A DNA stretch of 64,000 bases from Corynebacterium accolens (GCF_023520795.1 NZ_CP046605.1:1159437-1223436), one strand, 5' to 3'. Positions 35,352 to 49,085 are shown, counted from the stretch's first letter. Notes: generated by a model from the sequence alone, not told the origin. A program made the numbers and translations.

Positions 35352-35777
35352 ATGACGAGCCCATATAACCGCGAGCAACCAGAAGGCAACCCTTATTCGA
35401 GTCAATTTCCTGGCCAGGATCGTCCGTATTACTCCCAGGAATTCCACTCTGGTGGCTATCCGCAGCAGGGCTACCCGCAGCAGGGCTATCCTCAGCAACA
35501 ATATGCGGCGGCAGGTAACCAAAAGTCCTGGGTAGCTGCGTTGCTTCTGTGCTTCTTCTTGGGCAGTGTCGGCGCGCATAACTTCTACACTGGCCGCACA
35601 ACTTATGGCGTCGTGCAGTTGTCGCTGAATATCCTCGGCTGGTTTACCTTCTGGTTCCTATTGGGCTTCCTTTTCTGGACCGTTTTAGGAATCTGGGTGT
35701 TCATTGAGTTCTTCATGATTCTCCTTGGCGTGGGCGATTACGACAAGGACGCACGCGGAGTCCCGTTAAAGAAGTAA
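35352..35777 (+). CDS. TM2-domain membrane protein with Gln/Tyr-rich N-terminus
   Basis: The 141-residue protein has a soluble N-terminus rich in Pro, Gln and Tyr, with three tandem GYPQQ units near residues 35-50. A TM2 domain follows: KSWVAALLLCFFLGSVGAH, then FYTGRTTYGVVQL and two further hydrophobic stretches. TM2 domain function is not established. ATG 35352 lies 11 bases after AAGGAG; a TTG at 35331 would overlap that site. A terminator follows directly. Confidence 0.85.
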   Translation: MTSPYNREQPEGNPYSSQFPGQDRPYYSQEFHSGGYPQQGYPQQGYPQQQYAAAGNQKSWVAALLLCFFLGSVGAHNFYTGRTTYGVVQLSLNILGWFTFWFLLGFLFWTVLGIWVFIEFFMILLGVGDYDKDARGVPLKK

Positions 35778-35789
35778 TTTTTTGCCATG

Positions 35790-35816
35790 GCCCTGCCGGA
35801 TTTCTGGCAGGGCTTT
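35790..35816 (+). terminator. Terminator after the TM2 gene
   Basis: GCCCTGCC and GGCAGGGC pair across an eight-base loop, followed by TTT. Confidence 0.8.
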
Positions 35817-35857
35817 GTCATGTCTGAGGCGTGAAACGAGCAGTTCAGCGCCCAAGG

Positions 35858-35863
35858 TAGGGT
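35858..35863 (+). promoter_or_regulatory. -10 element, leaderless start of RNA methyltransferase gene
   Basis: TAGGGT followed by seven bases and ATG 35871; no ribosome-binding site. Confidence 0.55.
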
Positions 35864-35870
35864 AGGGTCT

Positions 35871-36677
35871 ATGAATTTAGACTTTGACTCCGCCTTTACT
35901 GAACGCACTCCGCGCATCGTCAACGCGGCGAAATTGCACCGGGCTGCTAGCCGTATGAAGGCTAAGCAGTTCATCATCGAGGGCGAAAATGCTGTCGACG
36001 CCGCAGTATCCACGGGTGCGGCGACGGACGTATTCGTGACGGAGAAGGCTGCCGAGCGCTTTGCGGACATCGTTACGGCCTGTGGGTATATGGATGTCTA
36101 CGTCCACCCCATTACGGACAAGGCCGCCAAGCACCTGGCCGATACCGCGACGACGACGGGAATTTTCGCTCTGTGCAGTTCCTCCGTCTTGTGGTCTGCG
36201 GGAAAGATCCTCAACGGGAAGCCGAAGTTGATTTCGGTACCGGTTCTTACCTCTGAGCCCGGAAACGCGGGGACGTTGATTAGGACTTCGGATGCGATGG
36301 GTGCCGATGGCGTGATTTTCGCGGGCGAGACTGTGGATCCCCTAGGCAGCAAGGTTGCCCGCGCTTCAGCCGGCTCCTTATTCCACGTCCCCGTCGCGCG
36401 CGATCCAAATATCAAGGACGTATTGGGTCAGCTGCGCAAGTCTGGCATGCAAATCGTCGCCACAGCCGCGGATGGGGAAGTAGAGCTTGCCGATGCCGAC
36501 CTCTCCCAACCCACCGCCTGGCTCTTCGGCAATGAAGCCCACGGGCTGGGCGAGCTGCTTGAAGAGGCCGATATGCGGGTACGCATCCCGCTGCGGGGGC
36601 GCGCGGAGTCACTCAACCTTGCCACCGCGGCCAGCATCTGCTTGTACGAATCCGCCAAGGCGCAGGACCAGAACTAG
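35871..36677 (+). CDS. SpoU/TrmH-family RNA 2'-O-methyltransferase
   Basis: A 268-residue SPOUT methyltransferase. The N-terminal substrate-binding domain (RIVNAAKLHRAASRMKAKQFIIEGENAV) is followed by the trefoil-knot domain with motif 1 NAGTLIRTSDAMGADGVIF, motif 2 AWLFGNEAHGLGE and motif 3 IPLRGRAESLNLATAASICLYE. It is related to RlmB and TsnR, which methylate 23S rRNA; the target nucleotide is not determinable. The next gene, pheS, is 120 bases downstream with its own ribosome-binding site. Confidence 0.9.
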   Translation: MNLDFDSAFTERTPRIVNAAKLHRAASRMKAKQFIIEGENAVDAAVSTGAATDVFVTEKAAERFADIVTACGYMDVYVHPITDKAAKHLADTATTTGIFALCSSSVLWSAGKILNGKPKLISVPVLTSEPGNAGTLIRTSDAMGADGVIFAGETVDPLGSKVARASAGSLFHVPVARDPNIKDVLGQLRKSGMQIVATAADGEVELADADLSQPTAWLFGNEAHGLGELLEEADMRVRIPLRGRAESLNLATAASICLYESAKAQDQN

Positions 36678-36710
36678 ACCGTAATCGCGTTGCTCCGCGG
36701 TAACGAATGA

Positions 36711-37844
<1,134 letters not shown>

Positions 37845-37867
37845 AACCCAGAAAGGATAGATACATC

Positions 37868-40384
37868 ATGCTTATTTCCCAAGACTGGGTTACCCGTATC
37901 CTTGGCGCCTCCAATCCGAATTGGAGCGTGTCCGCTGCCGATATGGACTCCGGTTTCGTCCGCGTGGGGTTTGAAACCGAAGGATATGAGCCGATCCCTG
38001 AGACCACTGGCCCGTTGGTTATCGGCCAGGTCGTAGAAATCGAAGAGCTCACGCAGTTCAAAAAGCCCATTCGGTACTGCCAGGTCAACGTTGGCCAGGC
38101 AAATGGCACCGGTGAATTGCAGGGCATTATCTGCGGTGCGCGTAACTTCCGCTTGCACGATTACGTCGTAGTTTCCCTGCCCGGCGCAGAGCTGCCCGGT
38201 GGGTTCAAAATCGCGGCGCGCGAAACCTATGATCACATCTCCAATGGCATGATGTGCTCCGCTGCTGAGCTGGGCCTTGGCGCGCAGGCAAACGGTATCA
38301 TCGTGCTGGGTGAAGAAGTCGCGGACATGGTAGGCGAAGATGCCCGTCCAGTCATCGGACTGTCCGATACCGACTTTGACGTCAACATCACCCCGGACCG
38401 CGGATACGCGCTATCTGCGCGTGGCTTAAGCCGCGAAATCGCCTCTTCCTTTGACTTGGAGTTTAAGGACGTCGCCGATGATCCAGCGGTGGCCGGGATC
38501 GATACCTCTGCGGTTCCAGAGGCAGAAGGCTCGCTTATCAACATCGATCTGCGCGAGGAGACCAAGGCGCAGCGATTTGGCGTGCGCAAGGTAAGCGGCA
38601 TCGATCCGCAGGCGCGCACCCCATTTTGGATGGAGCGCGAACTCATGCTGTGCGGCCAGCGCAGCGTCAATGTGGCAACGGACGTGACCAACTACGTCAT
38701 GTTGCTTTTGGGCACCCCGATGCATGCCTTTGATGCCAATGAAGTCGCGGGCGATCTCACGGTGCGCAATGCACAAGAGGGCGAGAAGTTTGAGACCCTT
38801 GATCACGTCACGCGCGAGCTCTCTGGTGAGGACGTGGTCATCTGCGATGACAACGGCATCCAATCTTTGGCCGGTGTTATGGGCGGCACGCACTCAGAGA
38901 TTTCTGATCAGACCACGGATGTCTACTTCGAATCCGCTATCTGGGATCCCATTACCGTCGCCCGTACCTCTCGCCGCCACAAGCTTTCCTCTGAGGCATC
39001 CCGCCGATTTGAGCGCGGCGTCGATCCAGCCATCGTTGAGGTGGCCCTTAATATTGCGTGCGCGCTATTGCACTCGATTGCGGGCGGAACGGTGGAAAAG
39101 GGACGTACCCTCGTCGGAGAGGTAGCCGAGCCCCAAGCCATTCGCTTGCGTGCGGAAAAGCCGAGTGAATACGCCGGCGTCGAATACTCCCGCGAGACCG
39201 TTATCTCTCGCCTTAAAGAGGTGGGCTGCACGGTCGAGGAAGGTTCGGATTCGGTTCTGCAGGTCACGCCCGCGACGTGGCGGACCGATATTTCTATGGA
39301 TGTTGACCTCATCGAGGAGGTCCTGCGCCTGGAAGGCCTGGAAGATATCCCCACCGTTCTGCCCACCCCGGCAGGCGGTCGCGGTTTGACCCCAGCGCAA
39401 AAACGCCGCCGCGCCATCGGCCACGGTTTGGCTTATGCCGGCTATGCAGAGGTTTTGCCCACGCCGTTTATCGCAAACGACACCTTTGATGTGTGGGGCC
39501 TTGCGGCTGACGATGCCCGCCGCAATACCGTCGCCGTGCAGAATCCCTTGGAATCTGACAAAGCCATCTTGGCCACGACCTTGCTTCCCGCAACGCTTGA
39601 GGCCTTGGGCCGCAATGTTGCTCGCGGCCGCAAAGATCTGGCGCTCTATGGCTTGCAGCAGGTGGCCTTCAAGCGCGCAGAATCTTCGCCCATGCCGTCT
39701 GTTGCACAGCGTCCTGGTGATGAAGTGGTAGAAGAACTCCTGCGCACGCTTCCTGAACAGCCCTTGCACGTGGCAACCGTTGCAACCGGCAAGATGGAGC
39801 ACGAGGGCCCGTGGGGCGAAGGCCGCGATTACACTTACGCGGACGCGATTGAATCCGCGCGTTTGGTGGCCCGCGCCGCTGGCCTGGATATCGAGGTTGA
39901 AGCCGCGGACCACCTGCCATGGCACCCAGGCCGGTGCGCCGCCATCAAGGTGGCAGGAACAGATGACATCGTGGGCTATGCCGGTGAATTGCATCCGCAG
40001 GTGCTCGAAGCCCTCAACCTGCCACCGCGCACGTGCGCGATGGAGCTTGATATCACCGCGCTGCCGCTGACCGAGCGCTTCCCAGCGCCGGTATTGTCGG
40101 CATTCCCAGCCTTGCACCAGGACATCGCGCTGGTGGTGGATGAAGATATTCCAGCGGAAAAGGTGCGCGCAACGGTGGAAGAGGGCGCAGGAGACCTCAT
40201 CGAGTCGGTCGACCTGTTTGATATCTTCCGCGGTGAGCAATTGGGTGAGGGCAAGAAGTCCTTGGCCTTCCAGCTGCAATTCCGCGCTGCGGACCGTACC
40301 TTGACCGATGAAGAGGTCAACGAGCACCGCACGACGGCAGCCGAATTGGCCAAGCAGCGCTTCGGTGCAGAAATGCGAGCATAG
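37868..40384 (+). CDS. pheT: Phenylalanyl-tRNA synthetase beta subunit
   Basis: The 838-residue subunit carries the tRNA-binding OB domain (GQVVEIEELTQFKKPIRYCQVNVG), the B3/4 editing domain that hydrolyses Tyr-tRNA-Phe (DFDVNITPDRGYALS, GTPMHAFDANEV), a B5 domain, a class-II-like core without catalytic residues, and the C-terminal FDX anticodon-binding domain (AFPALHQDIALVVDEDI...). AGAAAGGA precedes ATG 37868. It is complete and forms an operon with pheS. Confidence 0.97.
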   Translation: MLISQDWVTRILGASNPNWSVSAADMDSGFVRVGFETEGYEPIPETTGPLVIGQVVEIEELTQFKKPIRYCQVNVGQANGTGELQGIICGARNFRLHDYVVVSLPGAELPGGFKIAARETYDHISNGMMCSAAELGLGAQANGIIVLGEEVADMVGEDARPVIGLSDTDFDVNITPDRGYALSARGLSREIASSFDLEFKDVADDPAVAGIDTSAVPEAEGSLINIDLREETKAQRFGVRKVSGIDPQARTPFWMERELMLCGQRSVNVATDVTNYVMLLLGTPMHAFDANEVAGDLTVRNAQEGEKFETLDHVTRELSGEDVVICDDNGIQSLAGVMGGTHSEISDQTTDVYFESAIWDPITVARTSRRHKLSSEASRRFERGVDPAIVEVALNIACALLHSIAGGTVEKGRTLVGEVAEPQAIRLRAEKPSEYAGVEYSRETVISRLKEVGCTVEEGSDSVLQVTPATWRTDISMDVDLIEEVLRLEGLEDIPTVLPTPAGGRGLTPAQKRRRAIGHGLAYAGYAEVLPTPFIANDTFDVWGLAADDARRNTVAVQNPLESDKAILATTLLPATLEALGRNVARGRKDLALYGLQQVAFKRAESSPMPSVAQRPGDEVVEELLRTLPEQPLHVATVATGKMEHEGPWGEGRDYTYADAIESARLVARAAGLDIEVEAADHLPWHPGRCAAIKVAGTDDIVGYAGELHPQVLEALNLPPRTCAMELDITALPLTERFPAPVLSAFPALHQDIALVVDEDIPAEKVRATVEEGAGDLIESVDLFDIFRGEQLGEGKKSLAFQLQFRAADRTLTDEEVNEHRTTAAELAKQRFGAEMRA

Positions 40385-40417
40385 GACGGGCCAGAAGCCT
40401 AGCCTTTTGCATTAAAC

Positions 40418-40472
40418 GGCGAAGAACCAGACTTTGGTGGCACATAAGCTACTCGGGTCTTGGGTCTTCGCC
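40418..40472 (+). terminator. Probable pheT terminator
   Basis: GGCGAAGAACCAGAC (40418-40432) pairs with GTCTTGGGTCTTCGCC (40457-40472) with one or two mismatches, followed by ATTCTGCGTTTTC. Confidence 0.5.
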
Positions 40473-40535
40473 ATTCTGCGTTTTCATGCAACATGTTAAT
40501 TATTTTCATACTCTCTGAGCTGGGGAAAGTAACCC

Positions 40536-40579
40536 AATTCACTGAATAACATACAGTGGAACGTATTTCTTGCTATAGT
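40536..40579 (+). promoter_or_regulatory. argC promoter with probable ArgR operator, leaderless
   Basis: TATAGT at 40574-40579 ends seven bases before ATG 40587, so argC mRNA is probably leaderless. Just upstream, AATTCACTGAATAACATACA (40536-40555) resembles ARG boxes (TGAAT-AT-rich-ATTCA type) and covers the -35. ArgR is encoded in the same operon. The operator call is by resemblance and position. Confidence 0.55.
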
Positions 40580-40586
40580 TCCTCGT

Positions 40587-41630
40587 ATGACGATTTCAGT
40601 AGCAGTGGCAGGGGCCACAGGGTACGCCGGCGGAGAGATACTGCGCCTGCTGCTATCCCACCCTGCCTATCACTCCGGTGACCTGCGCATTGGTTCCTTG
40701 ACGGGAAATTCCCAAGTGGGCCAGCGCGTCGCAGAAATCATGCCGCACCTCCCGCAGCTGGCGGATCGCGTCATTACTGACACCACTCCCGAAGAGCTAG
40801 CCGGACACGACGTCGTCTTCTTGGGCTTGCCGCACGGGCACTCAGCGCGACTTGCGGAGCACTTGGGCGATGAGATCACCATCATCGATTGCGCCGCTGA
40901 CTTTCGGCTCCGCGAGGAGAGCGATTGGGCAGCCTACTACGGCGGGAACTATGCGGGGCAGTGGCCGTACGGTATCCCGGAACTCCCAGACAATAGGTCG
41001 AATCTCAAAGGTACGAACCGGGTAGCCGTGCCTGGTTGTTTCCCCACGGCCATTACCTTGGGGGCGTTGCCCGCCATTGCCCGCGATCTCGTGGAGCCCG
41101 CCCTTTCCGTGATTGCCATTACCGGTGTCTCCGGAGCGGGAAAGAAGGCATCCGTCGCGCAATTGGGCGCGGAGACCATGGGAAACGTTAAGGCATATAA
41201 ACCAGGCGGCACTCACCGGCATACCCCGGAAATCGTGCAGAACCTGCAACCATTTTCTCGCGACGAGGTATCCGTGAGTTTCACCCCGGTGCTTGTACCC
41301 ATGCCCCGTGGGATTCTGGCGACGATTACGGCGGAGCTGAAAGGGGGAATCGGCAAGCAGCAGGTGCGCACCGCCTTCGAAGAATTTTATGCAGATGAGC
41401 CCTTCTGCCTCGTGCTGCCAGAAGGCCAGCAACCGGAAACCCAGAACGTGGTGGGTACGAACATGGTGCATATCCAAGTCCACGTCGATGACAATTCCCA
41501 CCGCCTCATCATCACCGCGGCGCTCGACAATTTGTGCAAGGGTACCGCCGGTGCCGCCGTGCAATGCATGAACCTTGCGTTGGGATGGACAGAAACTTTG
41601 GGATTGCCCCAAGCCGCAGTCGCCCCGTAG
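40587..41630 (+). CDS. argC: N-acetyl-gamma-glutamyl-phosphate reductase
   Basis: ArgC reduces N-acetylglutamyl phosphate to the semialdehyde with NADPH (third step of arginine synthesis). The 347-residue protein has the Rossmann start [18 protein letters not shown] and the catalytic Cys151 in AVPGCFPTA. The second conserved region is [10 protein letters not shown]. It is the first gene of argCJBDFRGH; the start is set by a -10 box seven bases upstream. Confidence 0.97.
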   Translation: MTISVAVAGATGYAGGEILRLLLSHPAYHSGDLRIGSLTGNSQVGQRVAEIMPHLPQLADRVITDTTPEELAGHDVVFLGLPHGHSARLAEHLGDEITIIDCAADFRLREESDWAAYYGGNYAGQWPYGIPELPDNRSNLKGTNRVAVPGCFPTAITLGALPAIARDLVEPALSVIAITGVSGAGKKASVAQLGAETMGNVKAYKPGGTHRHTPEIVQNLQPFSRDEVSVSFTPVLVPMPRGILATITAELKGGIGKQQVRTAFEEFYADEPFCLVLPEGQQPETQNVVGTNMVHIQVHVDDNSHRLIITAALDNLCKGTAGAAVQCMNLALGWTETLGLPQAAVAP

Positions 41631-41655
41631 GGCTGCGCATTAAGAAGAGGAGAAT

Positions 41656-42828
41656 ATGATGACTACACCAGGAATCACCGGACCCGCCGGATTTAGCGCC
41701 GGCGCCGTAAAGGCCGGAATCAAGCCCTCCGGCAAGTCGGACTTGGCATTGATTATCAATGAAGGCCCGCGCTCGGACGCCGCGGCAGTGTTCACGCGCA
41801 ACCGCGTGGTGGCGTCCCCCGTTAAGGTCTCCCGCGAGGCGGTAGCGGATGGCCAGCTGCGCGCCGTAGTCATCAACTCCGGCAATGCCAATGCGTGCAA
41901 CGGCGCGCAAGGCGATGTCGATGCACGCGCAATGGTCGATGCCGTATCCCAGGGCACAGATATCGCCGTGAAGGATATTGCCATTTGTTCTACCGGGCTC
42001 ATCGGCGAGCCGCTGCCTATAGACAATGCACTTGCGGGCATCGCGGACGTCGTCGATCACGTGGGCACGACCCCACAGCACGGCAATGACGCCGCCACTG
42101 CGATTATGACCACGGATACCGTTCCTAAGGAATCCGCTTGTGCTGGCGATGGTTGGTCCGTGGGCGCTATGGGCAAGGGCGTTGGCATGATGGCGCCGTC
42201 GCTAGCCACGATGTTGGTCTGCATTACTACCGATGCCGTCGCTGACGCAGCTATCCTGCAAAGCTCGCTGGAGAAGGCCTGCGCACAGACGTTTAATACG
42301 TTGGACGTGGACGGTTCGACCTCTACCAATGACACCGTGATTGTCATGGCTTCCGGGGCCTCCGGCGTGCAGCCCAGCTCAGAAGAGTTGGACCAGGCAA
42401 TCCTAGAGGTCTGCGCGGATATTGCGGATCAGCTCCAAGCCGATGCTGAGGGAGTGACAAAGCGCGTAAAGATCACCGTCGAAGGCACGGGATCTGATGA
42501 GCAAGCGCTCAATGCCGCTCGCACCCTGGGTCGGGACAATTTATTTAAGTGCGCCATGTTTGGCTCCGATCCCAACTGGGGCAGGGTATTGGCCGCCGTC
42601 GGCATGGCGGATGCGGACATGGACCCAGACAATATCTCCGTCTACTTCAATGACCAGCCGGTATGCGTGCACTCGACGGGCGCGTCCGGAGCCCGCGATG
42701 TGGACTTGAGCGGGGCGGATATTGATGTCCGCGTGGATCTCGGCACCGGCGGTGAGGGTACAGCGTTCGTCCGCACCACGGACTTGTCCTACTCCTACGT
42801 TGAGATTAACTCGGCGTATAGCTCCTAG
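41656..42828 (+). CDS. argJ: Bifunctional ornithine acetyltransferase/N-acetylglutamate synthase
   Basis: ArgJ recycles the acetyl group from N-acetylornithine to glutamate. The 390-residue precursor self-cleaves before the nucleophilic Thr185 in [16 protein letters not shown], giving two subunits. Other typical blocks are [14 protein letters not shown] and [22 protein letters not shown] precedes the double ATG at 41656. Whether it is bifunctional (able to use acetyl-CoA) or only the transferase cannot be read from sequence. Confidence 0.96.
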   Translation: MMTTPGITGPAGFSAGAVKAGIKPSGKSDLALIINEGPRSDAAAVFTRNRVVASPVKVSREAVADGQLRAVVINSGNANACNGAQGDVDARAMVDAVSQGTDIAVKDIAICSTGLIGEPLPIDNALAGIADVVDHVGTTPQHGNDAATAIMTTDTVPKESACAGDGWSVGAMGKGVGMMAPSLATMLVCITTDAVADAAILQSSLEKACAQTFNTLDVDGSTSTNDTVIVMASGASGVQPSSEELDQAILEVCADIADQLQADAEGVTKRVKITVEGTGSDEQALNAARTLGRDNLFKCAMFGSDPNWGRVLAAVGMADADMDPDNISVYFNDQPVCVHSTGASGARDVDLSGADIDVRVDLGTGGEGTAFVRTTDLSYSYVEINSAYSS

Positions 42829-42836
42829 GAGGAGAA

Positions 42837-43772
42837 ATGTTTCCCGGATTAAATAATCAAGAACGCGCTACGGTGCTGGCTGAAGCCTTGCCGTGGCTGC
42901 AGCACTTCCGCGATAAAATCGTCGTCGTCAAGTATGGCGGCAACGCCATGGTGGATGAGGAGCTCAAGGAAGCCTTTGCTGCGGATATGGTGTTTCTGCG
43001 CACCATTGGGGCAAAGCCCGTCGTCGTCCACGGCGGTGGCCCGCAGATCAATTCCATGCTGGAGAAGCTCGGCATTGAAGGTGAGTTTAAGGGTGGTTTC
43101 CGCGTCACCTCGCCCGAAATCATGGACGTAGTGCGCATGGTTCTTTTTGGCCAAGTCGGCCGCGGATTGGTGAACCTCATCAACTCGCATGGCCCCTACG
43201 CCGTGGGCACAAGCGGCGAAGACGCTGGGCTTTTCCGCGCCACCAAGCGCTTTGTGGAGGTAGAAGGAGAGGCAACCGATATCGGCATGGTGGGCGATAT
43301 CGTGGAGGTCAATCCGGCAGCCGTTAATGACATCATCGAGGCCGGCCGCATCCCGGTGGTCTCTACCATCGCGCCAGGATCTGATGGCGAGGTATATAAC
43401 ATCAACGCCGACAGCGCCGCGGGTGCGCTAGCGAGCGCCCTGGGCGCAGAGCGCCTGGTCATTCTGACCAACGTGGAAGGCCTTTATACCGACTGGCCGA
43501 ATAAAGATTCCTTAGTCTCCAAAATCGAAAGCGATGAGCTTACTGGGCTGCTTCCCGGCCTGAGCTCCGGCATGATTCCCAAAATGGAGTCCTGCCTCAA
43601 TGCCGTGCAGGGCGGGGTATCCGCCGCGCACGTCATCGACGGCCGAATAGGCCATTCCGTGCTCCTTGAGCTTTTAACCCCAGGCGGCATTGGAACGATG
43701 GTCCTGCCCGATGATTACGAAAAGCACGATTATCCCGAAGGCACAGTGTTCAGGAAGGACGATATCGCATGA
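42837..43772 (+). CDS. argB: Acetylglutamate kinase
   Basis: ArgB phosphorylates N-acetylglutamate and in corynebacteria is the arginine-inhibited control point. The 311-residue protein has KYGGNAM (ATP lysine), [38 protein letters not shown] and SGGM-like [11 protein letters not shown]. The extended N-terminal helix ([20 protein letters not shown]) is the feature of arginine-sensitive hexameric kinases. ATG 42837 follows GAGGAG. The end overlaps argD by four bases. Confidence 0.96.
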   Translation: MFPGLNNQERATVLAEALPWLQHFRDKIVVVKYGGNAMVDEELKEAFAADMVFLRTIGAKPVVVHGGGPQINSMLEKLGIEGEFKGGFRVTSPEIMDVVRMVLFGQVGRGLVNLINSHGPYAVGTSGEDAGLFRATKRFVEVEGEATDIGMVGDIVEVNPAAVNDIIEAGRIPVVSTIAPGSDGEVYNINADSAAGALASALGAERLVILTNVEGLYTDWPNKDSLVSKIESDELTGLLPGLSSGMIPKMESCLNAVQGGVSAAHVIDGRIGHSVLLELLTPGGIGTMVLPDDYEKHDYPEGTVFRKDDIA

Positions 43773-44947
43773 GCACGCAAGAAACATTAACCGGTCGGTG
43801 GTCAGAAACGCTGGCCAATACTTATGGCCAGCCGCCACTCGGCCTGGTGTCCGGGGAGGACGCCACCCTTACTGATGAAAACGGGAAGAACTACATTGAC
43901 CTGCTGGCCGGTATCGCCGTGAATTCCTTGGGCTATGGCAATGCGGAGGTAGCAGATGCTGTTGCCAAGCAAAGCCGCACCCTTGTGCATACCTCCAATC
44001 TTTTTGCCACCCAACCCGTGCTCGATGCCGGGGCAAAGCTGATTGAACGGGTGGGCGATAGTGAGGCGCGCGTATTTTTCTGCAACTCCGGCTCAGAGGC
44101 AAACGAGGCGGCATTCAAGCTCGCGCGGCTGACCGGTAGGCGGCGCATCCTTGCTGCGCACCATGGTTTTCACGGCCGCACGATGGGCTCTTTGGCCATG
44201 ACTGGGCAGCCTGATAAGCAAAAGGCATTCCGCCCACTGCCTAGTGGCGTGGAATTTTACCCTTACGGCGATATCGATTACCTGCGCCAGTTGGTGGAGC
44301 AAGACGCCGCGGATACCGCCGCCATCATCTTCGAGCCCATTCAGGGCGAGACCGGAGTCATTCCCGCTCCTGCCGGTTTTATGCGGGCCGTTTCTGAGTT
44401 ATGCGATGAGCACGGCATTTTGCTCATCGTCGATGAAGTCCAAGCCGGGGCAGGGCGCACGGGGCAGTTCTTTGCCCACGAGCTCGAAGATATTTCCCCC
44501 GATGTCATCACCATGGCCAAGGGGTTGGGTGCCGGACTGCCCATCGGCGCCACCATCACTCGCGGCCGCGCCAAGGACTTATTCCAGCCAGGTTCCCACG
44601 GGACCACCTTTGGCGGAAACCCCGTGGCGTGTGCGGCGGCCAATGTTGTACTCGATGCCCTGGATCAGGAGTTCTTGGATGAGGTCTCCGCCAAGGGCGA
44701 GTACTTGGCGCAGCAAGTCAAGGAGATTCCCGGGGTCAGCGAGGTGCGCGGGCGTGGTCTCATGCTCGGAGTTGTATTAAATGCACCGGTTGCTCGCGAG
44801 GCCGTCAAGCGCGGATTCGAGCAGGGGATTATTCTCAACGCCCCGAGCGAGAACGTCCTGCGCCTTACCCCGCCGCTGATCATATCGCAGCAGGAAATTG
44901 ATGCTGCCCTGGAAAAATTACACACCGTTGTGGAGGAATTAGTATGA
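43769..44947 (+). CDS. argD: Acetylornithine aminotransferase
   Basis: ArgD makes N-acetylornithine from the semialdehyde using glutamate and PLP. The 392-residue class-III aminotransferase has [41 protein letters not shown] and the PLP lysine K251 in [14 protein letters not shown]. Four-base overlaps link it to argB and to argF (ATGA), so translation of argBDF is coupled. It is complete. Confidence 0.96.
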   Translation: MSTQETLTGRWSETLANTYGQPPLGLVSGEDATLTDENGKNYIDLLAGIAVNSLGYGNAEVADAVAKQSRTLVHTSNLFATQPVLDAGAKLIERVGDSEARVFFCNSGSEANEAAFKLARLTGRRRILAAHHGFHGRTMGSLAMTGQPDKQKAFRPLPSGVEFYPYGDIDYLRQLVEQDAADTAAIIFEPIQGETGVIPAPAGFMRAVSELCDEHGILLIVDEVQAGAGRTGQFFAHELEDISPDVITMAKGLGAGLPIGATITRGRAKDLFQPGSHGTTFGGNPVACAAANVVLDALDQEFLDEVSAKGEYLAQQVKEIPGVSEVRGRGLMLGVVLNAPVAREAVKRGFEQGIILNAPSENVLRLTPPLIISQQEIDAALEKLHTVVEELV

Positions 44948-45864
44948 ACTTGCGCCATTTTCTAGCCGATGATGACCTGAGCCCAGAGGAACAAAAGGAA
45001 GTCCTCGATCTGGCGGTCCAACTCAAGGCCGACCCGTTCGCGCGGCGCCCTCTGGAGGGGCCAAAGACGGTAGCCGTCCTTTTTGATAAGACATCTACAC
45101 GCACCCGCTTTTCCTTTGAAACCGGAATCGCGCACATGGGCGGCAGCGCCATTACCGTTGATTCTTCTGGCACTCATATGAGTAAGGGCGAGTCCTATCA
45201 GGATACGGGTGCGGTCTTGTCCCGCTACGTGGAGGCCATTGTCTGGCGCACTTATGCCCACGACAACCTGGAGCAGATGGCGGAGACTTCGACGGCTCCG
45301 CTGGTCAATGCGCTTTCTGATGACCTGCATCCTTGCCAAATCCTGGCCGATCTCCTGACCTGCCGGGAAAACCTAGGTGACCTTACAGGCCGCAAGGCGG
45401 TTTATCTTGGGGACGGCAATAATAATATGGCCAATTCTTATATGATTGGCTTTGCTACCGCAGGCATGGATATTTCCATCGTTTCACCGGAAGGGTTCCA
45501 ACCGCGTCCCGAATTTGTCGAGCGCGCACGGCAGCGCGGCAATGTGACGGTGACTGATGATGTGGAAGAAGTGTCAGGCGCTGATGTGGTAATAACGGAT
45601 ACCTGGGTATCTATGGGACAGGAAAACGATGGGCAGGACAGGCGCACCCCGTTCTTGCCGTATCAGGTCTCTAAAGACGTGATGGCAAAGGCAAAGAAGG
45701 ATGCGATTTTCTTGCACTGCCTGCCGGCCTATCGTGGAAACGAGGTGACCGCAGAGGTTATCGATGGACCGCAGTCCCGGGTATTTGATGAAGCAGAAAA
45801 CCGCCTGCATGCCCAAAAGGCATTGCTGGTGTGGTTGCTCGATATCAATAAGGAGAATAGCTAG
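44944..45864 (+). CDS. argF: Ornithine carbamoyltransferase
   Basis: ArgF converts ornithine and carbamoyl phosphate to citrulline. The 306-residue enzyme carries the carbamoyl-phosphate site STRTR (in [13 protein letters not shown]), HPCQILADL, and the ornithine-binding HCLPAYRG near the C-terminus. It overlaps argD by four bases and is followed after two bases by argR. ocd, 5 kb downstream, competes for the same ornithine. Confidence 0.97.
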   Translation: MNLRHFLADDDLSPEEQKEVLDLAVQLKADPFARRPLEGPKTVAVLFDKTSTRTRFSFETGIAHMGGSAITVDSSGTHMSKGESYQDTGAVLSRYVEAIVWRTYAHDNLEQMAETSTAPLVNALSDDLHPCQILADLLTCRENLGDLTGRKAVYLGDGNNNMANSYMIGFATAGMDISIVSPEGFQPRPEFVERARQRGNVTVTDDVEEVSGADVVITDTWVSMGQENDGQDRRTPFLPYQVSKDVMAKAKKDAIFLHCLPAYRGNEVTAEVIDGPQSRVFDEAENRLHAQKALLVWLLDINKENS

Positions 45865-45866
45865 CC

Positions 45867-46349
45867 ATGAGTACCCCGAGCACTCGTACTGCCCGGCAGG
45901 CAAAGATTTTGGAAATCCTGGACCGCAATCGCGTCACGAGCCAGGTCCAATTATCGGAGCTCTTGTTGGCAGAAGGCATCGACATTACGCAGGCCACGCT
46001 CTCGCGAGATCTTGATGAGCTGGGGGCGAAGAAGGTCAAGCGAGATGGCGGGCGCTCGTACTATATGGTCGCAGGTGAGCTGGAACAATTCGAAGACCAG
46101 GTGGGCGGTCCGCGCGAAAAGCTGCGGCGCATGTTGGATGAATTGGTGGTCTCCCACGATTCCTCGATGAATATCGCGATGCTGCGCACTCCAGCGGGCG
46201 CGGCGCAATACCTCGCCAGCTTTATCGACCGAGTGGGTCTGCATGACGTGGTGGGGTGCATCGCTGGTGATGACACCATCTTTGTGCTGGCGCGCGAGGG
46301 GGTCACCGGTGCGGAATTGGCGGAAAAGCTGAAGGCGCAGAAGATTTAA
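45867..46349 (+). CDS. argR: Arginine repressor
   Basis: ArgR is the hexameric arginine-responsive repressor. The 160-residue protein has an N-terminal winged helix ([21 protein letters not shown]...[17 protein letters not shown]) and a C-terminal arginine-binding domain ending [16 protein letters not shown]. It sits inside its own target operon, giving negative feedback. A short hairpin (46354-46376) separates it from argG. Confidence 0.95.
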   Translation: MSTPSTRTARQAKILEILDRNRVTSQVQLSELLLAEGIDITQATLSRDLDELGAKKVKRDGGRSYYMVAGELEQFEDQVGGPREKLRRMLDELVVSHDSSMNIAMLRTPAGAAQYLASFIDRVGLHDVVGCIAGDDTIFVLAREGVTGAELAEKLKAQKI

Positions 46350-46353
46350 AGAA

Positions 46354-46376
46354 GAGTGGCATTCTCGCACCCACTC
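46354..46376 (+). other. Short hairpin and probable second promoter region before argG
   Basis: GAGTGG and CCACTC pair with an eleven-base loop; an AT-rich stretch (TATATTATTTAAG) follows. This 78-base gap is the only long one inside the operon, so argG may have extra control here. Confidence 0.4.
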
Positions 46377-46427
46377 GTATATTATTTAAGTAAACGCATT
46401 ATTTTCAAACACTGAAGGAGACTTAGC

Positions 46428-47648
46428 ATGTCTGCACGCGTAGTCTTGGCCTATTCCGGTGGCCTCGATACCTCGGTAGCCATTCCATACCTGGCAAAGA
46501 TGACCGGCGGCGATGTCGTTGCCGTCTCCCTCGACTTGGGTCAGGGTGGCGAGGATATGGAGTCCGTACGCCAGCGTGCGCTCGATTGCGGTGCGGTGGA
46601 ATCCATCGTTATCGACGCCAAAGATGAGTTTGCGGAGCAATACTGCGTGCCCACCATTAAGGCGAATGGCATGTACATGAAGCAGTACCCGCTGGTATCT
46701 GCCATTTCCCGTCCGCTTATTACCAAGCATCTCGTAAAGGCCGCGCAGGAGCACGGCGGAACGCACGTTTCTCACGGTTGCACCGGTAAGGGCAATGACC
46801 AGGTGCGTTTTGAGGTGTCCTTCCGCGCCCAGGATCCATCGCTAGAGATCGTCGCCCCAGCGCGTGATTATGCATGGACCCGCGATAAGGCCATCGATTT
46901 TGCCGAAGAGATTAACCTGCCCATTGAGCAATCGGCGGCCTCGCCATTTTCCATCGACCAGAACCTGTGGGGCCGTGCGGTAGAAACCGGCTTCCTGGAG
47001 GATCTGTGGAACCCGCCGACAAAGGATCTCTACGCATATACGGAAGACCCAGGCCTGGGCAATGCTCCGGATGAGATCATCATTTCCTTTGAGAAGGGTG
47101 TTCCGGTTGCTGTCGATGGCAAGAAGCTGACCCCGCTGCAGGTCATCGAAGAGGTCAACCGCCGTGCTGGTGCCCAGGGCATCGGCCGCCTGGACATGGT
47201 AGAGGACCGGTTGGTGGGCATTAAGTCCCGCGAGGTCTACGAAGCGCCGGGTGCCATGGTGCTCATCCAGGCTCACGAGGCGCTGGAGGATGTCACCGTG
47301 GAGCGTGAGCTGGCACGCTACAAGCGCCTGACGGATGCGCGGTGGTCCGAGGAGGTTTACGACGGCCTGTGGCACTCGCCGCTCAAGCGTTCCCTGGATG
47401 CCTTCATCGAGGAATCCCAGGAGAACGTCACCGGCGATATCCGCCTGAGCCTGCACGCAGGTACCGCGACCGTCACCGGCCGCCGCTCCGGCCAGTCGCT
47501 GTACTCCTTCGATCTGGCTACCTACGACACCGGCGATACCTTCGACCAGACCGCTGCAAAGGGCTTTGTCCAGTTGCACGGCTTGTCCACCCAGATTTCC
47601 AACCAGCGTGACCGCGACGGCGGTTTCCCCACCAGCGCAGAAAAATAG
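46428..47648 (+). CDS. argG: Argininosuccinate synthase
   Basis: ArgG joins citrulline and aspartate with ATP. The 406-residue protein begins with the PP-loop AYSGGLDTS, contains [28 protein letters not shown] and ENRRGxxG-type [16 protein letters not shown] segments, and is full length. GAAGGAG precedes ATG 46428. It is separated from argR by 78 bases that may hold its own promoter. Confidence 0.97.
   Translation: MSARVVLAYSGGLDTSVAIPYLAKMTGGDVVAVSLDLGQGGEDMESVRQRALDCGAVESIVIDAKDEFAEQYCVPTIKANGMYMKQYPLVSAISRPLITKHLVKAAQEHGGTHVSHGCTGKGNDQVRFEVSFRAQDPSLEIVAPARDYAWTRDKAIDFAEEINLPIEQSAASPFSIDQNLWGRAVETGFLEDLWNPPTKDLYAYTEDPGLGNAPDEIIISFEKGVPVAVDGKKLTPLQVIEEVNRRAGAQGIGRLDMVEDRLVGIKSREVYEAPGAMVLIQAHEALEDVTVERELARYKRLTDARWSEEVYDGLWHSPLKRSLDAFIEESQENVTGDIRLSLHAGTATVTGRRSGQSLYSFDLATYDTGDTFDQTAAKGFVQLHGLSTQISNQRDRDGGFPTSAEK

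Positions 47649-49085
<1,437 letters not shown>

Noticed and set aside
39065-40327. A 420-codon minus-strand frame inside pheT
   Set aside because: Antisense shadow; pheT is intact and conserved on the plus strand.
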